A stretch of 39,355 bases of DNA from Pseudonocardia lacus (GCF_018531445.1 NZ_JAHDTH010000051.1:1-39355), one strand, 5' to 3'; positions 6,824 to 14,868 are shown, numbered from the stretch's first letter. The notes: a model not told the origin generated them from the letters alone. Made by a program: numbers and translations.

Positions 6824-8296
6824 TCAGGCCACCGCCACCGGCTCCGGCTCCACCGCGGGCGCGGCGTGGTCGAGGCCCTGCCAGGCCAGGGCCAGTCGCT
6901 GCAGCGCCTCGTCCATGCGGTCGCGGCGCAACGTGTAGGGCAGGCGCAGGTGGCGTTCGAACGCGCCGTCGATGCCGAACCGCGGGCCGGCGGCCAGCAG
7001 GACGCCGTGGCGGCGGGCGACGACGCTGAGCTGGCTCGACTGGGGCTCGTCCAGCTCGATCCACAGGCTCATGCCGCCGGTCGGCCGTGACGGGCGCCAG
7101 CGGGGGAAGGTGGTGGCGAGGCGGTCGAGCAGGTGGTCGCGGGCGGCGAGCAGCTCGATCCGCCGCTCGGCCGTCACCTGCTCGACGTCGGCGAGCAGCC
7201 GGGCGACGATCAGCTGTTCGAGGACGGGGCTGCCCAGGTCGATGGCGGCGCGCTGGGCGGCGAGGCGGCGCACCAGCGGGGCGGCCGTGCGGACCCAGCC
7301 GACGCGCAGCCCGCCCCAGAGCGCCTTGCTCGCCGAGCCGACCGTGATGACCAGCGGGGAGTCGGGGGCGTGCGCGGCGGTGGGGGTGGGGGCGTGGTCG
7401 CCGAAGCCGAGCTCGACGAGGGTCTCGTCGATCAGCAGCGGGGTGCCGGTACGGCGGGCCAGTTCGACGAGCCGCAGGCGGCACGCGTCGTCGAGCACGG
7501 CGCCGGTCGGGTTCTGGTGCTCGGGGATGAGGTAGACCAGCCGCGGGGCGGCGTCGCGGACGGTGGCGGCCAGCAGGTCCAGGTCCCAGGAGCCGGTGCC
7601 GTTCGGATGCGGCCCCATGGGCACCGGGACGGGCCGCGCGCGGTGGTGGGCGATGCAGGCCAGGGCGTTGGGGTAGGTGGGGTGCTCGACGAGGACCCGG
7701 TCGCCGGGGCCGGTCAGCGCGGCCACGACGAGCGCGATCGCCTGCTGGCCGCCCACCGTGACCAGCACCTGGTCGGGCGTGGTCGGCAGGCCGCGGGTGG
7801 TGTAGCGGTCGGCGATCGCCGCGCGCAGCGCGGGCAGCCCGAGCATCTCGTAGCCGTGCCCGCCCAGCAGGGCGTCCAGGTCGTGCACGGCCGCGGCGGC
7901 CGCCCGGCGCATGGCGGCGCCGGGGGCGGGCAGCGCGGCGTGGGCGAGGTCGAGCAGGTCGCGGTCGGCCTGCGGGAACAACGGGGAGACGTCCGAGCCG
8001 CCCGCTGGGTCCGGTGGCAGCCGCGTCCAGCTGCCCGCCCCGCGCCTGCTGTGCAGCACCGCGGCCTCGCGCAGCGTGTCGTAGGCGGCCGCGACGGTGG
8101 TGCGGCTGACGCCCAGCGCCGCGGCCAGCTCGCGCTCGGGCGGGATCCGGGTCTGCAGCGGCAGCCGGCCGTCGAGCACGAGCAGCCGGACCCGGTCGGC
8201 GAGGGCCGAGGCCAGTCCACGTCCGTCCGGTGGGCGCCACTCGCCGAGCAGTCGGGCGAAGCTGTGTGCGCCGATGCGGCGGTCGAGGTCGGTCAC
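6824..8296 (-). CDS. MocR-type (GntR HTH plus class I aminotransferase fold) regulator
   Basis: A 490-residue fusion. It has an N-terminal GntR winged helix (about residues 25-90, with RIPPERELAAALGVSRTTVAAAYDTL), a linker, and a fold-type I PLP-dependent aminotransferase-like domain. PLP-site residues are present: GGQQAI phosphate loop (about 182-187), the PEHQNPTG segment, D290 and the Schiff-base lysine K324 in GSASKALWGG. Such proteins sense PLP or amino-acid-like effectors (PdxR, GabR). No PLP-biosynthesis or GABA gene adjoins it, so the target is unknown. It starts with GTG 8296 and is divergent from a small membrane protein with an inverted repeat between them. Confidence 0.9.
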   Translation of the reverse strand: MTDLDRRIGAHSFARLLGEWRPPDGRGLASALADRVRLLVLDGRLPLQTRIPPERELAAALGVSRTTVAAAYDTLREAAVLHSRRGAGSWTRLPPDPAGGSDVSPLFPQADRDLLDLAHAALPAPGAAMRRAAAAAVHDLDALLGGHGYEMLGLPALRAAIADRYTTRGLPTTPDQVLVTVGGQQAIALVVAALTGPGDRVLVEHPTYPNALACIAHHRARPVPVPMGPHPNGTGSWDLDLLAATVRDAAPRLVYLIPEHQNPTGAVLDDACRLRLVELARRTGTPLLIDETLVELGFGDHAPTPTAAHAPDSPLVITVGSASKALWGGLRVGWVRTAAPLVRRLAAQRAAIDLGSPVLEQLIVARLLADVEQVTAERRIELLAARDHLLDRLATTFPRWRPSRPTGGMSLWIELDEPQSSQLSVVARRHGVLLAAGPRFGIDGAFERHLRLPYTLRRDRMDEALQRLALAWQGLDHAAPAVEPEPVAVA

Positions 8297-8315
8297 GGGG
8301 GTCCACCTGTTCTGA

Positions 8316-8340
8316 ATTGGCCCTGGGCTAGCAGGCCAAT
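8316..8340. promoter_or_regulatory. Inverted repeat in the mocR / small-membrane-protein intergenic region
   Basis: ATTGGCC (8316-8322) and GGCCAAT (8334-8340) form perfect arms around 11 nt. The divergent gap is only 61 bp, so the site overlaps both promoters. Autoregulation by the MocR protein and joint control of the 68-residue gene are the simplest readings. Confidence 0.55.
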
Positions 8341-8357
8341 CCTGCCATCATAGAGGT

Positions 8358-8564
8358 ATGAACCCGTGGATCCTGCTCACCGTCCTGGTCCTGATCGCCC
8401 TGGCGGCGCCGCGCTACGGCGTCGACAGCCGCTGGCTCCCGCCGGGCGAGCTGCCCCGGCCCCGCCACGGCCCCACCCCGCTCGGCGACCTCGCCGCCCT
8501 CGCCCGGTGGATCCGCGACCACGTCGCCCCCACCGCCCGCGAGGAGGTCGCCGCGCGGTTCTGA
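8358..8564 (+). CDS. Small hypothetical membrane-anchored protein
   Basis: 68 residues. One hydrophobic N-terminal segment (WILLTVLVLIALAA, residues 4-17) is followed by a Pro/Arg-rich stretch and an amphipathic C-terminal half (LGDLAALARWIRDHV). No domain recognised. ATG 8358 is preceded by a TAGAGGT stretch with no clear ribosome site. Its stop is 3 bp from the stop of the convergent P450. Coding status is supported by codon bias and by its position opposite mocR across an inverted repeat. Confidence 0.6.
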   Translation: MNPWILLTVLVLIALAAPRYGVDSRWLPPGELPRPRHGPTPLGDLAALARWIRDHVAPTAREEVAARF

Positions 8565-8567
8565 TCC

Positions 8568-9776
8568 TCAGCGCGCCGGCCGCACCCGCACCGGCAGCGA
8601 GCCCCACGCCCGCAGCGTGTTGTTGTGGAGGCGCCGCGTCGCTCCGGCCACCTCGATCGCCTCCACCCGCGCAGCCAGCGCCGTGAGCAGGCACTCCGCC
8701 TCCAGCCGTGCGACGTGCTGGCCGACGCAGTGGTGGATGCCGAAGCCGAACCCGACGTGGCCGGACGGATCGCGGGACAGGTCGAAGCGGTCGGGGTCGT
8801 CCCAACGGCGCGGGTCGCGGTTGGCGGCGGCCAGGAACATCAGGATCTTCTCGCCGTGCGGGATGACGGTGCCGCCGACGCGGACGTCGGTCGTGGCGGT
8901 GCGGAAGAAGGTCTGCACCGGGGAGGCCCACCGCACGGCCTCGTCGAAGGCGACGCGGACCAGTTCGGGCCGGGCGCGCAGGCGCCGCCACTGGTCGGGG
9001 TGGGTGGCGAAGGCGTGCAGGGTGGCGGCGAGGCCGTGCACGGTCGTGTCGACCCCGGCCGACAGCAGCGACCGCACCACCAGCGGGGCCTGCTCGTGGG
9101 TGATCTCGCCGCGGTCGGCGGCGGCCCAGATGCCGGCGCCGAACCCGCCGTCGGCCAGCGAGTCGCGCTGGCACTGGGCGTTCACCCACGCCGACAGCTC
9201 CGGCAGCCGGGGCGCGCCCTCGGCGACCAGGTCGTTGTGCGGGCCGAACGCGTTGAACAGGAACTCGCCGTAGGGCAGCAGGTTCTCCCGGCCCTCGGGG
9301 GAGACGCCCACCGCGTCGGGGAAGACCCGCAGCGGGTAGGCCTCGGCCAGCGCCGGGACGGCGTCGAACTCGTCGCCCTCGGCGAGGAGCCGGTCGACGA
9401 GGTCCTCGGCCGCGGCCGTCCACCGCTCGCGCAACCGGCGCAGCGCGCGCGGCGACAGCAGGTCGACGAGCACCCGGCGCGGGGCGTCGTGGCGGGGCGG
9501 GTCGGCCTCCAGCAGCAGGCTCGGCGGGCGCCACGGCGCCTCGGTGCGGAAGTTCGACAGCCCGACGCCCGCGCCGGACTCGAAGCCCTGCCAGTCGCGC
9601 AGCGCGGCGTGCACCTCGGCGTAGCGGCCCATCGCGTACACGCCGTAGCGGCTCAGTCGCACGACCGGGCCGGCCTCGCGCAGCGCGGCGTGGAACGGCA
9701 GCGGGTCCTCGAGTACCTCGGGTCCGAACGGGTCGGCGTCGGAGACCGGCGGCGGTGCCGGGGCGGTGGTGGTCAT
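8568..9776 (-). CDS. CYP199-like cytochrome P450
   Basis: A 402-residue P450. It has the I-helix motif AGVDTT, an ExxR in DEAVRWASPVQTFFRT, the IPHGEKILMFLAAANRDP...WDDPDRFDL segment and the heme loop GFGFGIHHCVG with axial Cys350. The run from the K helix to the C-terminal NNTLR...SLPVR closely follows what I recall of CYP199A enzymes, which demethylate or hydroxylate para-substituted benzoates such as 4-methoxybenzoate. It lies 23 bp downstream of a phthalate-dioxygenase-type reductase on the same strand, so the pair probably forms a self-contained monooxygenase. Subfamily and substrate are inference. Confidence 0.92.
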   Translation of the reverse strand: MTTTAPAPPPVSDADPFGPEVLEDPLPFHAALREAGPVVRLSRYGVYAMGRYAEVHAALRDWQGFESGAGVGLSNFRTEAPWRPPSLLLEADPPRHDAPRRVLVDLLSPRALRRLRERWTAAAEDLVDRLLAEGDEFDAVPALAEAYPLRVFPDAVGVSPEGRENLLPYGEFLFNAFGPHNDLVAEGAPRLPELSAWVNAQCQRDSLADGGFGAGIWAAADRGEITHEQAPLVVRSLLSAGVDTTVHGLAATLHAFATHPDQWRRLRARPELVRVAFDEAVRWASPVQTFFRTATTDVRVGGTVIPHGEKILMFLAAANRDPRRWDDPDRFDLSRDPSGHVGFGFGIHHCVGQHVARLEAECLLTALAARVEAIEVAGATRRLHNNTLRAWGSLPVRVRPAR

Positions 9777-9799
9777 CGGGGCTCCCGTCGGTGCGGTCC

Positions 9800-10744
9800 T
9801 CACAGGTCGAGCACGAGGTGGTCGGATCGGGCGCGCGAGACGCAGATGTACATGCAGTCGCCGGCCTCGCGCTCGGCGTCGTCGAGGATCGAGTCGCGGT
9901 GGTCGGGCAGGCCCTCCAGGACGTCGGTGCCGCACGTGCCGCAGGTGCCCTGCCGGCACGACGACAGCACGTCGACGCCGGCCTCGCGCACCACCTCCAG
10001 CACCGACCGGTCGGGAGCGACGGTCACCGTGGTGCCGCTGCGGGCGAGCCGGACGTCGAACGGGGTGCTGCGGGCGGGCGCGGGCTGCTCGCGGGCCACG
10101 AACCGCTCGGTGCGCAGCGAGTGCGCCGGCCAGGACGCGCACGCCGCACCGACGGCGTCCAGCAGCGGGCCCGGGCCGCAGCAGTACACGCGCGTGCCGG
10201 GACGGGGTGTGCCCAGCCAGTGCGGGAGGTCGAGCAGGCCCTGCTCGTCCTGCGGGACGACGTGCACGCGGTCGCCGTAGCCGGCCAGCTCGCCGAGGAA
10301 CGCCATCGAGCCGCGTCGACGCCCGCCGTAGACCAGGGTCCAGTCGGCGCCGAGCAGGTCGGCCTGGTGGACCATCGGCAGCAGCGGGGTGATCCCGATT
10401 CCGCCGGCCAGGAACAGGTAGCGCTGCGAGGGCACCAGCGGGAAGTGGTTGCGCGGCCCGCCGACGCCGACCTCGTCGCCGACGCGCAACTCGTCGTGCA
10501 CGTAGGCGGAGCCGCCGCGGCCGTCGGGTTCGCGGAGCACGCCCACCCGGTACCGCGACGGGTCGAACCGGTCGCCGCACAGCGAGTACTGCCGGGTCAG
10601 GCCGGTGGGCAGGACAAGGTCGAGGTGCGCGCCCGGGGTCCAGTCGGGCAGCCGGTCGCCGGTCGGGTCCGCGAGGGTGAGCGCGACGACGTCGTCGGCC
10701 ACCCGTTCCTTCGCCGTGACGCGCAACCGCACCGTCCGCCCCAC
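9800..10744 (-). CDS. Phthalate-dioxygenase-reductase/VanB-type oxidoreductase (flavin, NAD, C-terminal 2Fe-2S)
   Basis: A 314-residue reductase in three parts. First is a flavin-binding barrel with RQYSLCGD (about residues 70-77). Next is an NAD-binding domain with GGIGITPLLPM and a later YCCGPGPLLDAV. Last is a C-terminal plant-type ferredoxin domain whose cluster ligands are C263, C268, C271 and C301 (C-x4-C-x2-C-x29-C). Proteins of this type usually feed Rieske oxygenases such as VanA. Here the neighbour is a P450, so it most likely passes NAD(P)H electrons straight to CYP199-like heme. GTG 10744 sits behind GGGAGG. First gene of the reductase-P450 pair, downstream of an IclR gene on the same strand. 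Confidence 0.9.
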   Translation of the reverse strand: MGRTVRLRVTAKERVADDVVALTLADPTGDRLPDWTPGAHLDLVLPTGLTRQYSLCGDRFDPSRYRVGVLREPDGRGGSAYVHDELRVGDEVGVGGPRNHFPLVPSQRYLFLAGGIGITPLLPMVHQADLLGADWTLVYGGRRRGSMAFLGELAGYGDRVHVVPQDEQGLLDLPHWLGTPRPGTRVYCCGPGPLLDAVGAACASWPAHSLRTERFVAREQPAPARSTPFDVRLARSGTTVTVAPDRSVLEVVREAGVDVLSSCRQGTCGTCGTDVLEGLPDHRDSILDDAEREAGDCMYICVSRARSDHLVLDL

Positions 10745-10828
10745 CCGCCGCCTCCCGTCCTCGGTTGTCGGAACGATGACCGGCCGGCGGGGTGCGGCGG
10801 GACCCGATTCTCATTCATCGAGAGGGAT

Positions 10829-11587
10829 TCAGCGGGACAGGGTGCGGGAGATGCCGCGGGCGGCAGCGCGCAGCGCCGGGACGACGGCCCGGGTGGCCTG
10901 GTCGTCGGTCGGGTCGTTGGGCACGATCACCGACACCGCGGCCACGACGGCGCGGGTGCCGTCGGTGATCGGCACCGCCACCCCGAGCGCCTGCTCGTGG
11001 ATGAAGCCCGGGCAGGAGGCGTGGCCGGTGCGGCGCACGTCGGCGAGGGTGCGGCGCAGCCGCGACGGCGTGCAGATCGTGTGCGGGGTGAAGCGGGCCA
11101 GCGGCGCGGCCAGCACCCGCTCCTGCAGTTCGTGCGGGGCGTGCGCGAGCAGCACCAGCCCCGACGACGAGGCGTGCAGCGGCAGGCGCCCGGCGATGCG
11201 CGTGTAGTTGACGACCGCGCCGGGCGCGCTCAGCCGCTCCACGAACAGCACGTCGGTGCCATCGCGCACGCCGAGCTGGGCGTGGTGGCCGACCACGGCG
11301 TGCAGGTCCTCCAGGAAGGGCATCGCCGCTTCGCGCAGGGAGAGCGTGGGCGAGGCGCGCGACGCCAGCTCCCACAGCCGCACCCCGACCCGCACCCGGC
11401 GGTCGTCCTCGCGGCCCAGCAGCCCGAGCTGGACCATCTCGGCGACCAGCCGCGAGGCCGTGGCGACGTGCAGGCCGGTGCGCGCGGCGATGTCGGAGAC
11501 CCGCAGCGCGCGCTCGTCCGGGCCGAACACCGCGAGGATGCGCACCGCCCGCGACAGCACCGACTCCCCGGTCGCCACGCGCGCCAT
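10829..11587 (-). CDS. IclR-family transcriptional regulator
   Basis: A 252-residue protein. The N-terminal winged helix (about residues 8-70) contains RALRVSDIAARTGLHVATASRLVAEMVQLGLL. The effector domain carries FVERL, LPLHASSSGLVLLA, a C-x-G-F-I-H-E stretch and a GVAVPI segment. IclR proteins commonly control aromatic catabolism in response to pathway intermediates. Located 84 bp upstream of the reductase-P450 pair on the same strand, it probably regulates it. The gap contains a weak GGT...ACC dyad (near 10763-10781) and a TCTC/GAGA dyad (near 10811-10825). Whether it acts as activator or repressor cannot be told. Confidence 0.9.
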   Translation of the reverse strand: MARVATGESVLSRAVRILAVFGPDERALRVSDIAARTGLHVATASRLVAEMVQLGLLGREDDRRVRVGVRLWELASRASPTLSLREAAMPFLEDLHAVVGHHAQLGVRDGTDVLFVERLSAPGAVVNYTRIAGRLPLHASSSGLVLLAHAPHELQERVLAAPLARFTPHTICTPSRLRRTLADVRRTGHASCPGFIHEQALGVAVPITDGTRAVVAAVSVIVPNDPTDDQATRAVVPALRAAARGISRTLSR

Positions 11588-11609
11588 CCCGGCAGTGTGC
11601 CCTGTCCGG

Positions 11610-11927
11610 TCAGGCCCCGACCAGGTTCGCCAGCACCACCCCGCCGACGATGAGCGCGAGGGCGAGTGCCCGCGCGGCGGTCAGCGACTCGCCGTGCACC
11701 AGCACGCCGAGGGTGAGGGCGCCGGCCGCGCCGATCCCGGTGAACACGGCGTAGGCCGTGCCGGCCGGGATCTCGCGCATGGCCAGGGTCAGCGGGTAGA
11801 TCGCCGCCGCGGCCAGCGCGAAGCACAGCAGGGTCGGCAGCGGGCGGGTGAAGCCCTCGGTGGGCCTGATGCTCTGCGACCAGGCGACCTCCACGGCGCC
11901 GGCCAGCAGCAGCCACAGCCAGGACAT
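11610..11927 (-). CDS. SMR-family efflux protein, SugE/Gdx-like
   Basis: A 105-residue, four-helix membrane protein of the small multidrug resistance family. The essential glutamate is at position 13 (GAVEVAW). The loop GTAYAVFTGIGAAGA is the signature of the SugE/Gdx branch, which exports guanidinium or quaternary ammonium compounds. ATG 11927 follows AGGAGG. It is divergent from a TetR gene with a shared 54-bp control region, typical of a pump and its repressor. I saw no guanidine riboswitch in the short leader. Whether the substrate is guanidinium or a cationic biocide is open. Confidence 0.9.
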   Translation of the reverse strand: MSWLWLLLAGAVEVAWSQSIRPTEGFTRPLPTLLCFALAAAAIYPLTLAMREIPAGTAYAVFTGIGAAGALTLGVLVHGESLTAARALALALIVGGVVLANLVGA

Positions 11928-11944
11928 GCGGACCTCCTGAAGGG

Positions 11945-11975
11945 GACCGGCCGCCGACGGCCCGGTCGTTAGGGT
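11945..11975. promoter_or_regulatory. SMR/tetR divergent control region with dyad and leaderless -10 box
   Basis: GACCGG (11945-11950) and CCGGTC (11962-11967) form an inverted repeat. TAGGGT (11970-11975) ends 6 nt before the GTG start of the TetR gene at 11982, as in leaderless promoters. The dyad covers the expected -35 region. Confidence 0.5.
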
Positions 11976-11981
11976 CTGGGG

Positions 11982-12557
11982 GTGCAGGTGAACGGGGACG
12001 GGACCCGTCCGGAGCGGGCCGACGCCGTGCGCAACCGGGCCCGGGTGCTCGCCGCCGCCGAGCGGCTGTTCGCCGAGCGCGGGGCCACGAACGTGTCGAT
12101 GGAGGACGTGGCCGCGGCCGCCGGGGTGGGCAAGGGGACGCTGTACCGGCGCTACCCGGACCGCGCCGCGCTGGCCGCGGCCCTGCTCGACGAGCACGAG
12201 CGGCGGCTGCAGGAGCGGCTGATCTCCGGCCCGCCCCCGCTCGGGCCGGGCGCCCCGCCGGCCGAGCGGCTGGCGGCGTTCTACTCGGCCCTGGTCGACC
12301 TGCTCGACCAGCACCTCGACCTCACGCTGGCGGCCGAGACCGGCGCGGCGCGGTTCGGGACCGGGGCGTACGGCTTCTGGCTGGCGCACGTGCGCGTGCT
12401 GCTGCGTGACGCGGGGGTGCCCGACCCGGCCGACCTGCTCGCCGAGGCGCTGCTCGCCCCGCTGTCGGCCGAGCTGTACCGGCGGTTGCGCGGGCGCGCG
12501 TCCGCGGACGACGTCCGGAAGTCGCTGACCGAGCTGGCCCGACGGTCCCTGAGCTGA
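11982..12557 (+). CDS. TetR-family repressor, probably of the adjacent SMR pump
   Basis: A 191-residue protein. The N-terminal DNA-binding domain spans about residues 10-60: RVLAAAERLFAERGATNVSMEDVAAAAGVGKGTLYRRYPDRAAL. The C-terminal helical domain (about 70-190) would bind the inducer. It starts at GTG 11982, directly behind a TAGGGT box, so the mRNA is probably leaderless. Divergent to the SMR pump gene, it most simply represses both genes until a pump substrate binds. Convergent with the MFS gene at 12719. Confidence 0.9.
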   Translation: MQVNGDGTRPERADAVRNRARVLAAAERLFAERGATNVSMEDVAAAAGVGKGTLYRRYPDRAALAAALLDEHERRLQERLISGPPPLGPGAPPAERLAAFYSALVDLLDQHLDLTLAAETGAARFGTGAYGFWLAHVRVLLRDAGVPDPADLLAEALLAPLSAELYRRLRGRASADDVRKSLTELARRSLS

Positions 12558-12718
12558 CCGGACGCACGTCCATGTGGTCAGGCTACGAGCTATGTGGACG
12601 CGCGTCCACTTGTGTGGTGGGTGCCACCGCGCCCGCCGGCCCGGCGCCGCGGGTGCTCATCGGCGACGAACCGCAGGAGCAGGGGTGAGGCGCGGCGTCC
12701 GCGGTCGCGTGGATGCCG
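12558..12718. other. Intergenic region with operator-like palindromes but no clear gene
   Basis: Between two convergent genes lies a perfect 16-bp palindrome, GTGGACGC-GCGTCCAC (12594-12609). A near-copy, GGACGC-ACGTCC, is at 12560-12571. Such GGACG/CGTCC dyads are typical TetR-class operators, yet no start of a recognisable gene follows. A short frame from 12614 to about 12688 has coding-like third positions and ends in EPQEQG, but is too short to assign. The region could be a remnant of a deleted regulator-controlled gene, or the dyads could serve as terminators. Confidence 0.4.
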
Positions 12719-14119
12719 TCACGCCGCGACCGGCGCGGGCCGGGGCCGCCCGGGCAGCGCGGCGCCGGCCGCGATCCCGACCAGCACGCCGGCGGCCAGC
12801 AGCCAGAACGCCGGTCGGAACTCCGCCGTCGTCGCCCCGGTGGCGGGCGCGGTGCCCACCAGCAGCGCGGTGGTGGCGATCCCCAGCGCGGCGCCCAACT
12901 GGTTGACCATGTAGAGCAGTGCGCTGCCCTGTGCCGCGGACTCCGGCGGGACGGTGCGGAACACCGCGCCGATCGCCGGCGCCCCAACGGCGCCCAGGCC
13001 CAGGCCGAGCACGGCCGTGCCGAGCACGGCGACCGCCGCGTCGCCCGACCCGGGCTGCACCGCCAGCAGGACGGCCGCGGCGAGGGCGACGACGCCGCCG
13101 GCGACGGCCACCCGGCGGGACCCGAGCCGGTCCGACAGTCGACCCGACACCGGCATCGCGAGCATCGACGCGGCGCCCAGCGGCGCGAGCAGCAGCCCGG
13201 CCGCCGTGGGGGTGGCGCCGTGGACCTGCTGGAAGAACAGCGGGAGCCCGAACAGCGCGGCGAAGGTGGCCAGCCCGTTGGTGCCGGCGGCGAGCAGGCT
13301 CGCCGCGACCCCGGGCCGGGCCAGCAGTCGCAGGTCCACCAGTGGAGCCGTGCGGCGCAGGGCGTGCGCGGTGTAACCGCCGAGCAGTGCGGTGGCCAGG
13401 CCGAGCGGCACCAGTACGGACCAGGCCAGCGCGGTGTGCTCCTGCTCGATGCGCGACAGCCCCAGCACGACGGCGCTGACGCCCGGCCCGACCAGCGCGA
13501 CGCCCAGCACGTCCAGGCGCGGCCCGGGCGTGCGGCCGGCGGGCGCGTCGGGCGCGAGGACCCGCACGGCGAGCGCGAACGCCGCGACGACGATCGGGAT
13601 GTTCACCAGGAACAGCCAGCGCCAGTCGAGCGCCTGCAGCAGCGCCCCGCCGAGGACGGGGCCGGCGACGGGCCCGGCGGAGCCGACGATGCCCATGATG
13701 CCCATGACCCGGCCCGCCCGGGCCGGGCCGGCGGCGCGCGCCAGCAGGGTCAGCATCAGCGGGTCCAGGACGCCGGCCCCGACGCCCTGCAGCACCCGGG
13801 AGGCCACCAGCGCGCCCAGTCCGGGGGCGAGCGCCGACCCGAGCGAGCCCGCGAAGAACACGACCAGGCCGACCAGCCAGAGCCGCTTGCCGCCGTAGCG
13901 GTCCGCGGCCCAGGCCCCGACCGGGACCGTCGTGACGACGGCGAGCAGGTAGGCGGTGGCGGCCCAGCCCACGGCACCGGGCGAGGCGTCCAGGTCGTCG
14001 GCGATGGTGCGCACCGCGACCAGGACCATCGACCCGTCCAGGATGCCCATGATCCCGCCCAGCAGGACCACCGCGATCATGCGGCGCAGTGCCGGGCCGA
14101 ACCGGTCCGGGGCGCTCAC
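12719..14119 (-). CDS. MFS multidrug efflux transporter, DHA2-like
   Basis: A 466-residue membrane protein with about 14 hydrophobic segments. It shows the MFS motif A-like loop AADRYGGKRLWL between helices 2 and 3, the antiporter motif region GPVAGPVLGGALLQALDWRWLFLVNIP (motif C and after), and the N-terminal GILDGSMVLVAVRTIADDL of drug/H+ antiporters. It is in the plasma membrane and likely exports a drug or toxic intermediate. GTG 14119 is the start. It is divergent from a TetR gene and driven by a near-consensus promoter buried in paired operators (14144-14195). Substrate unknown. Confidence 0.92.
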   Translation of the reverse strand: MSAPDRFGPALRRMIAVVLLGGIMGILDGSMVLVAVRTIADDLDASPGAVGWAATAYLLAVVTTVPVGAWAADRYGGKRLWLVGLVVFFAGSLGSALAPGLGALVASRVLQGVGAGVLDPLMLTLLARAAGPARAGRVMGIMGIVGSAGPVAGPVLGGALLQALDWRWLFLVNIPIVVAAFALAVRVLAPDAPAGRTPGPRLDVLGVALVGPGVSAVVLGLSRIEQEHTALAWSVLVPLGLATALLGGYTAHALRRTAPLVDLRLLARPGVAASLLAAGTNGLATFAALFGLPLFFQQVHGATPTAAGLLLAPLGAASMLAMPVSGRLSDRLGSRRVAVAGGVVALAAAVLLAVQPGSGDAAVAVLGTAVLGLGLGAVGAPAIGAVFRTVPPESAAQGSALLYMVNQLGAALGIATTALLVGTAPATGATTAEFRPAFWLLAAGVLVGIAAGAALPGRPRPAPVAA

Positions 14120-14143
14120 GAAGACTCATTGGTTCGGAGAATT

Positions 14144-14195
14144 AGACTCACGAGTCTGGAAGACTATGTCGTCGAACCAGACTGTCAAGTCTGGT
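14144..14195. promoter_or_regulatory. Twin AGACT-N4-AGTCT operators over a consensus promoter
   Basis: Two perfect dyads share the core AGACT-N4-AGTCT: site 1 at 14144-14157, and site 2 extended to ACCAGACT-N4-AGTCTGGT at 14176-14195. Read on the minus strand, site 2 contains a consensus -35 TTGACA (14183-14188), followed after 16 nt by TAGTCT (14161-14166), which would drive the MFS gene. Extra AGACT half-sites occur at 14122 and 14161. The TetR protein encoded at 14224 is the obvious ligand. Its own TAGCAT box (14212-14217) lies 6 nt before its ATG. Confidence 0.8.
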
Positions 14196-14223
14196 CGGTG
14201 AGCCCCGCGGGTAGCATCCGGGC

Positions 14224-14868
14224 ATGGCCGCGACCGCGGGGACACCCGCCACCGCCGCACCGCGCGGGCGCATCGACAAGCGGCGCGCGATCCTCGACGC
14301 GGCGACGACCGAGTTCGCCCGCGAGGGCTACGCCCAGGCGGGCGTCGACGCCATCGCGGCGCGCGCCGGCGTCGCCAAGGCCACGGTGTACAGCCACTTC
14401 GGCGACAAGCAGACCCTGCTGCGCGAGGCGCTGGTGGCCGAGTCCGACCGGGCCGCCGCGGCCAACCTGGAGGTCGTGGAACGGCTGCTGGACCCGGGCG
14501 ACGACGTGCGGACCGCGCTGGAGGACGTCGGGCTGCGGCTGCTGGAGTGCTTCGTCGACGAGCGCGCCTGGGCGCTGCGCCGGCTGGTGACGGCCGAGGT
14601 CGTGCAGTTCCCCGACCTCGTCGACGTGTTCCTCGGACGGGCGGCGGCACGGGTGAACCAGGCACTGGCCGACCGGCTGCTCGGGCTCTCGGTCGCCGGG
14701 CACCTGCGCGTGGACGCCCCGGCCGTGGCCGCCGAGCACTTCGCCGGGCTGCTCACCGGCGGCATCGACGCCCGCACCCGGTTCGGCACCCGCCGACTGC
14801 CCGCCGCGGAGCTGCGCGAGGTGGCCGGCGCGGCGGTCGACACGTTCTTGCGGGCCTTCGGCCGGTGA
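14224..14868 (+). CDS. TetR-family repressor divergent from the MFS pump
   Basis: A 214-residue protein. The helix-turn-helix domain (about residues 18-65) reads RRAILDAATTEFAREGYAQ...VDAIAARAGVAKATVYSHFGDKQTLL. The C-terminal domain is of the AefR/TetR_C type seen in efflux-pump regulators. ATG 14224 follows TAGCAT by 6 nt with no ribosome site, so it is probably leaderless. The twin palindromes in the intergenic region are its likely binding sites; binding would block the TTGACA of the pump promoter. Confidence 0.92.
   Translation: MAATAGTPATAAPRGRIDKRRAILDAATTEFAREGYAQAGVDAIAARAGVAKATVYSHFGDKQTLLREALVAESDRAAAANLEVVERLLDPGDDVRTALEDVGLRLLECFVDERAWALRRLVTAEVVQFPDLVDVFLGRAAARVNQALADRLLGLSVAGHLRVDAPAVAAEHFAGLLTGGIDARTRFGTRRLPAAELREVAGAAVDTFLRAFGR

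Noticed and set aside
8568..10814. Apparent 748-residue fusion covering reductase and P450
   Set aside because: Only its C-terminal 402 residues read as P450; the first half is the out-of-frame shadow of the reductase gene.
11610..11981. Guanidine riboswitch upstream of the SMR gene
   Set aside because: The divergent gap is only 54 bp and holds a dyad and promoter, too short for a guanidine-I aptamer; no hairpin pairs of the guanidine-II type were seen.
12574..12906. Plus-strand frame following the orphan palindrome
   Set aside because: Arg/Gly-rich and antisense to the MFS 3' end; no family resemblance and poor codon bias.
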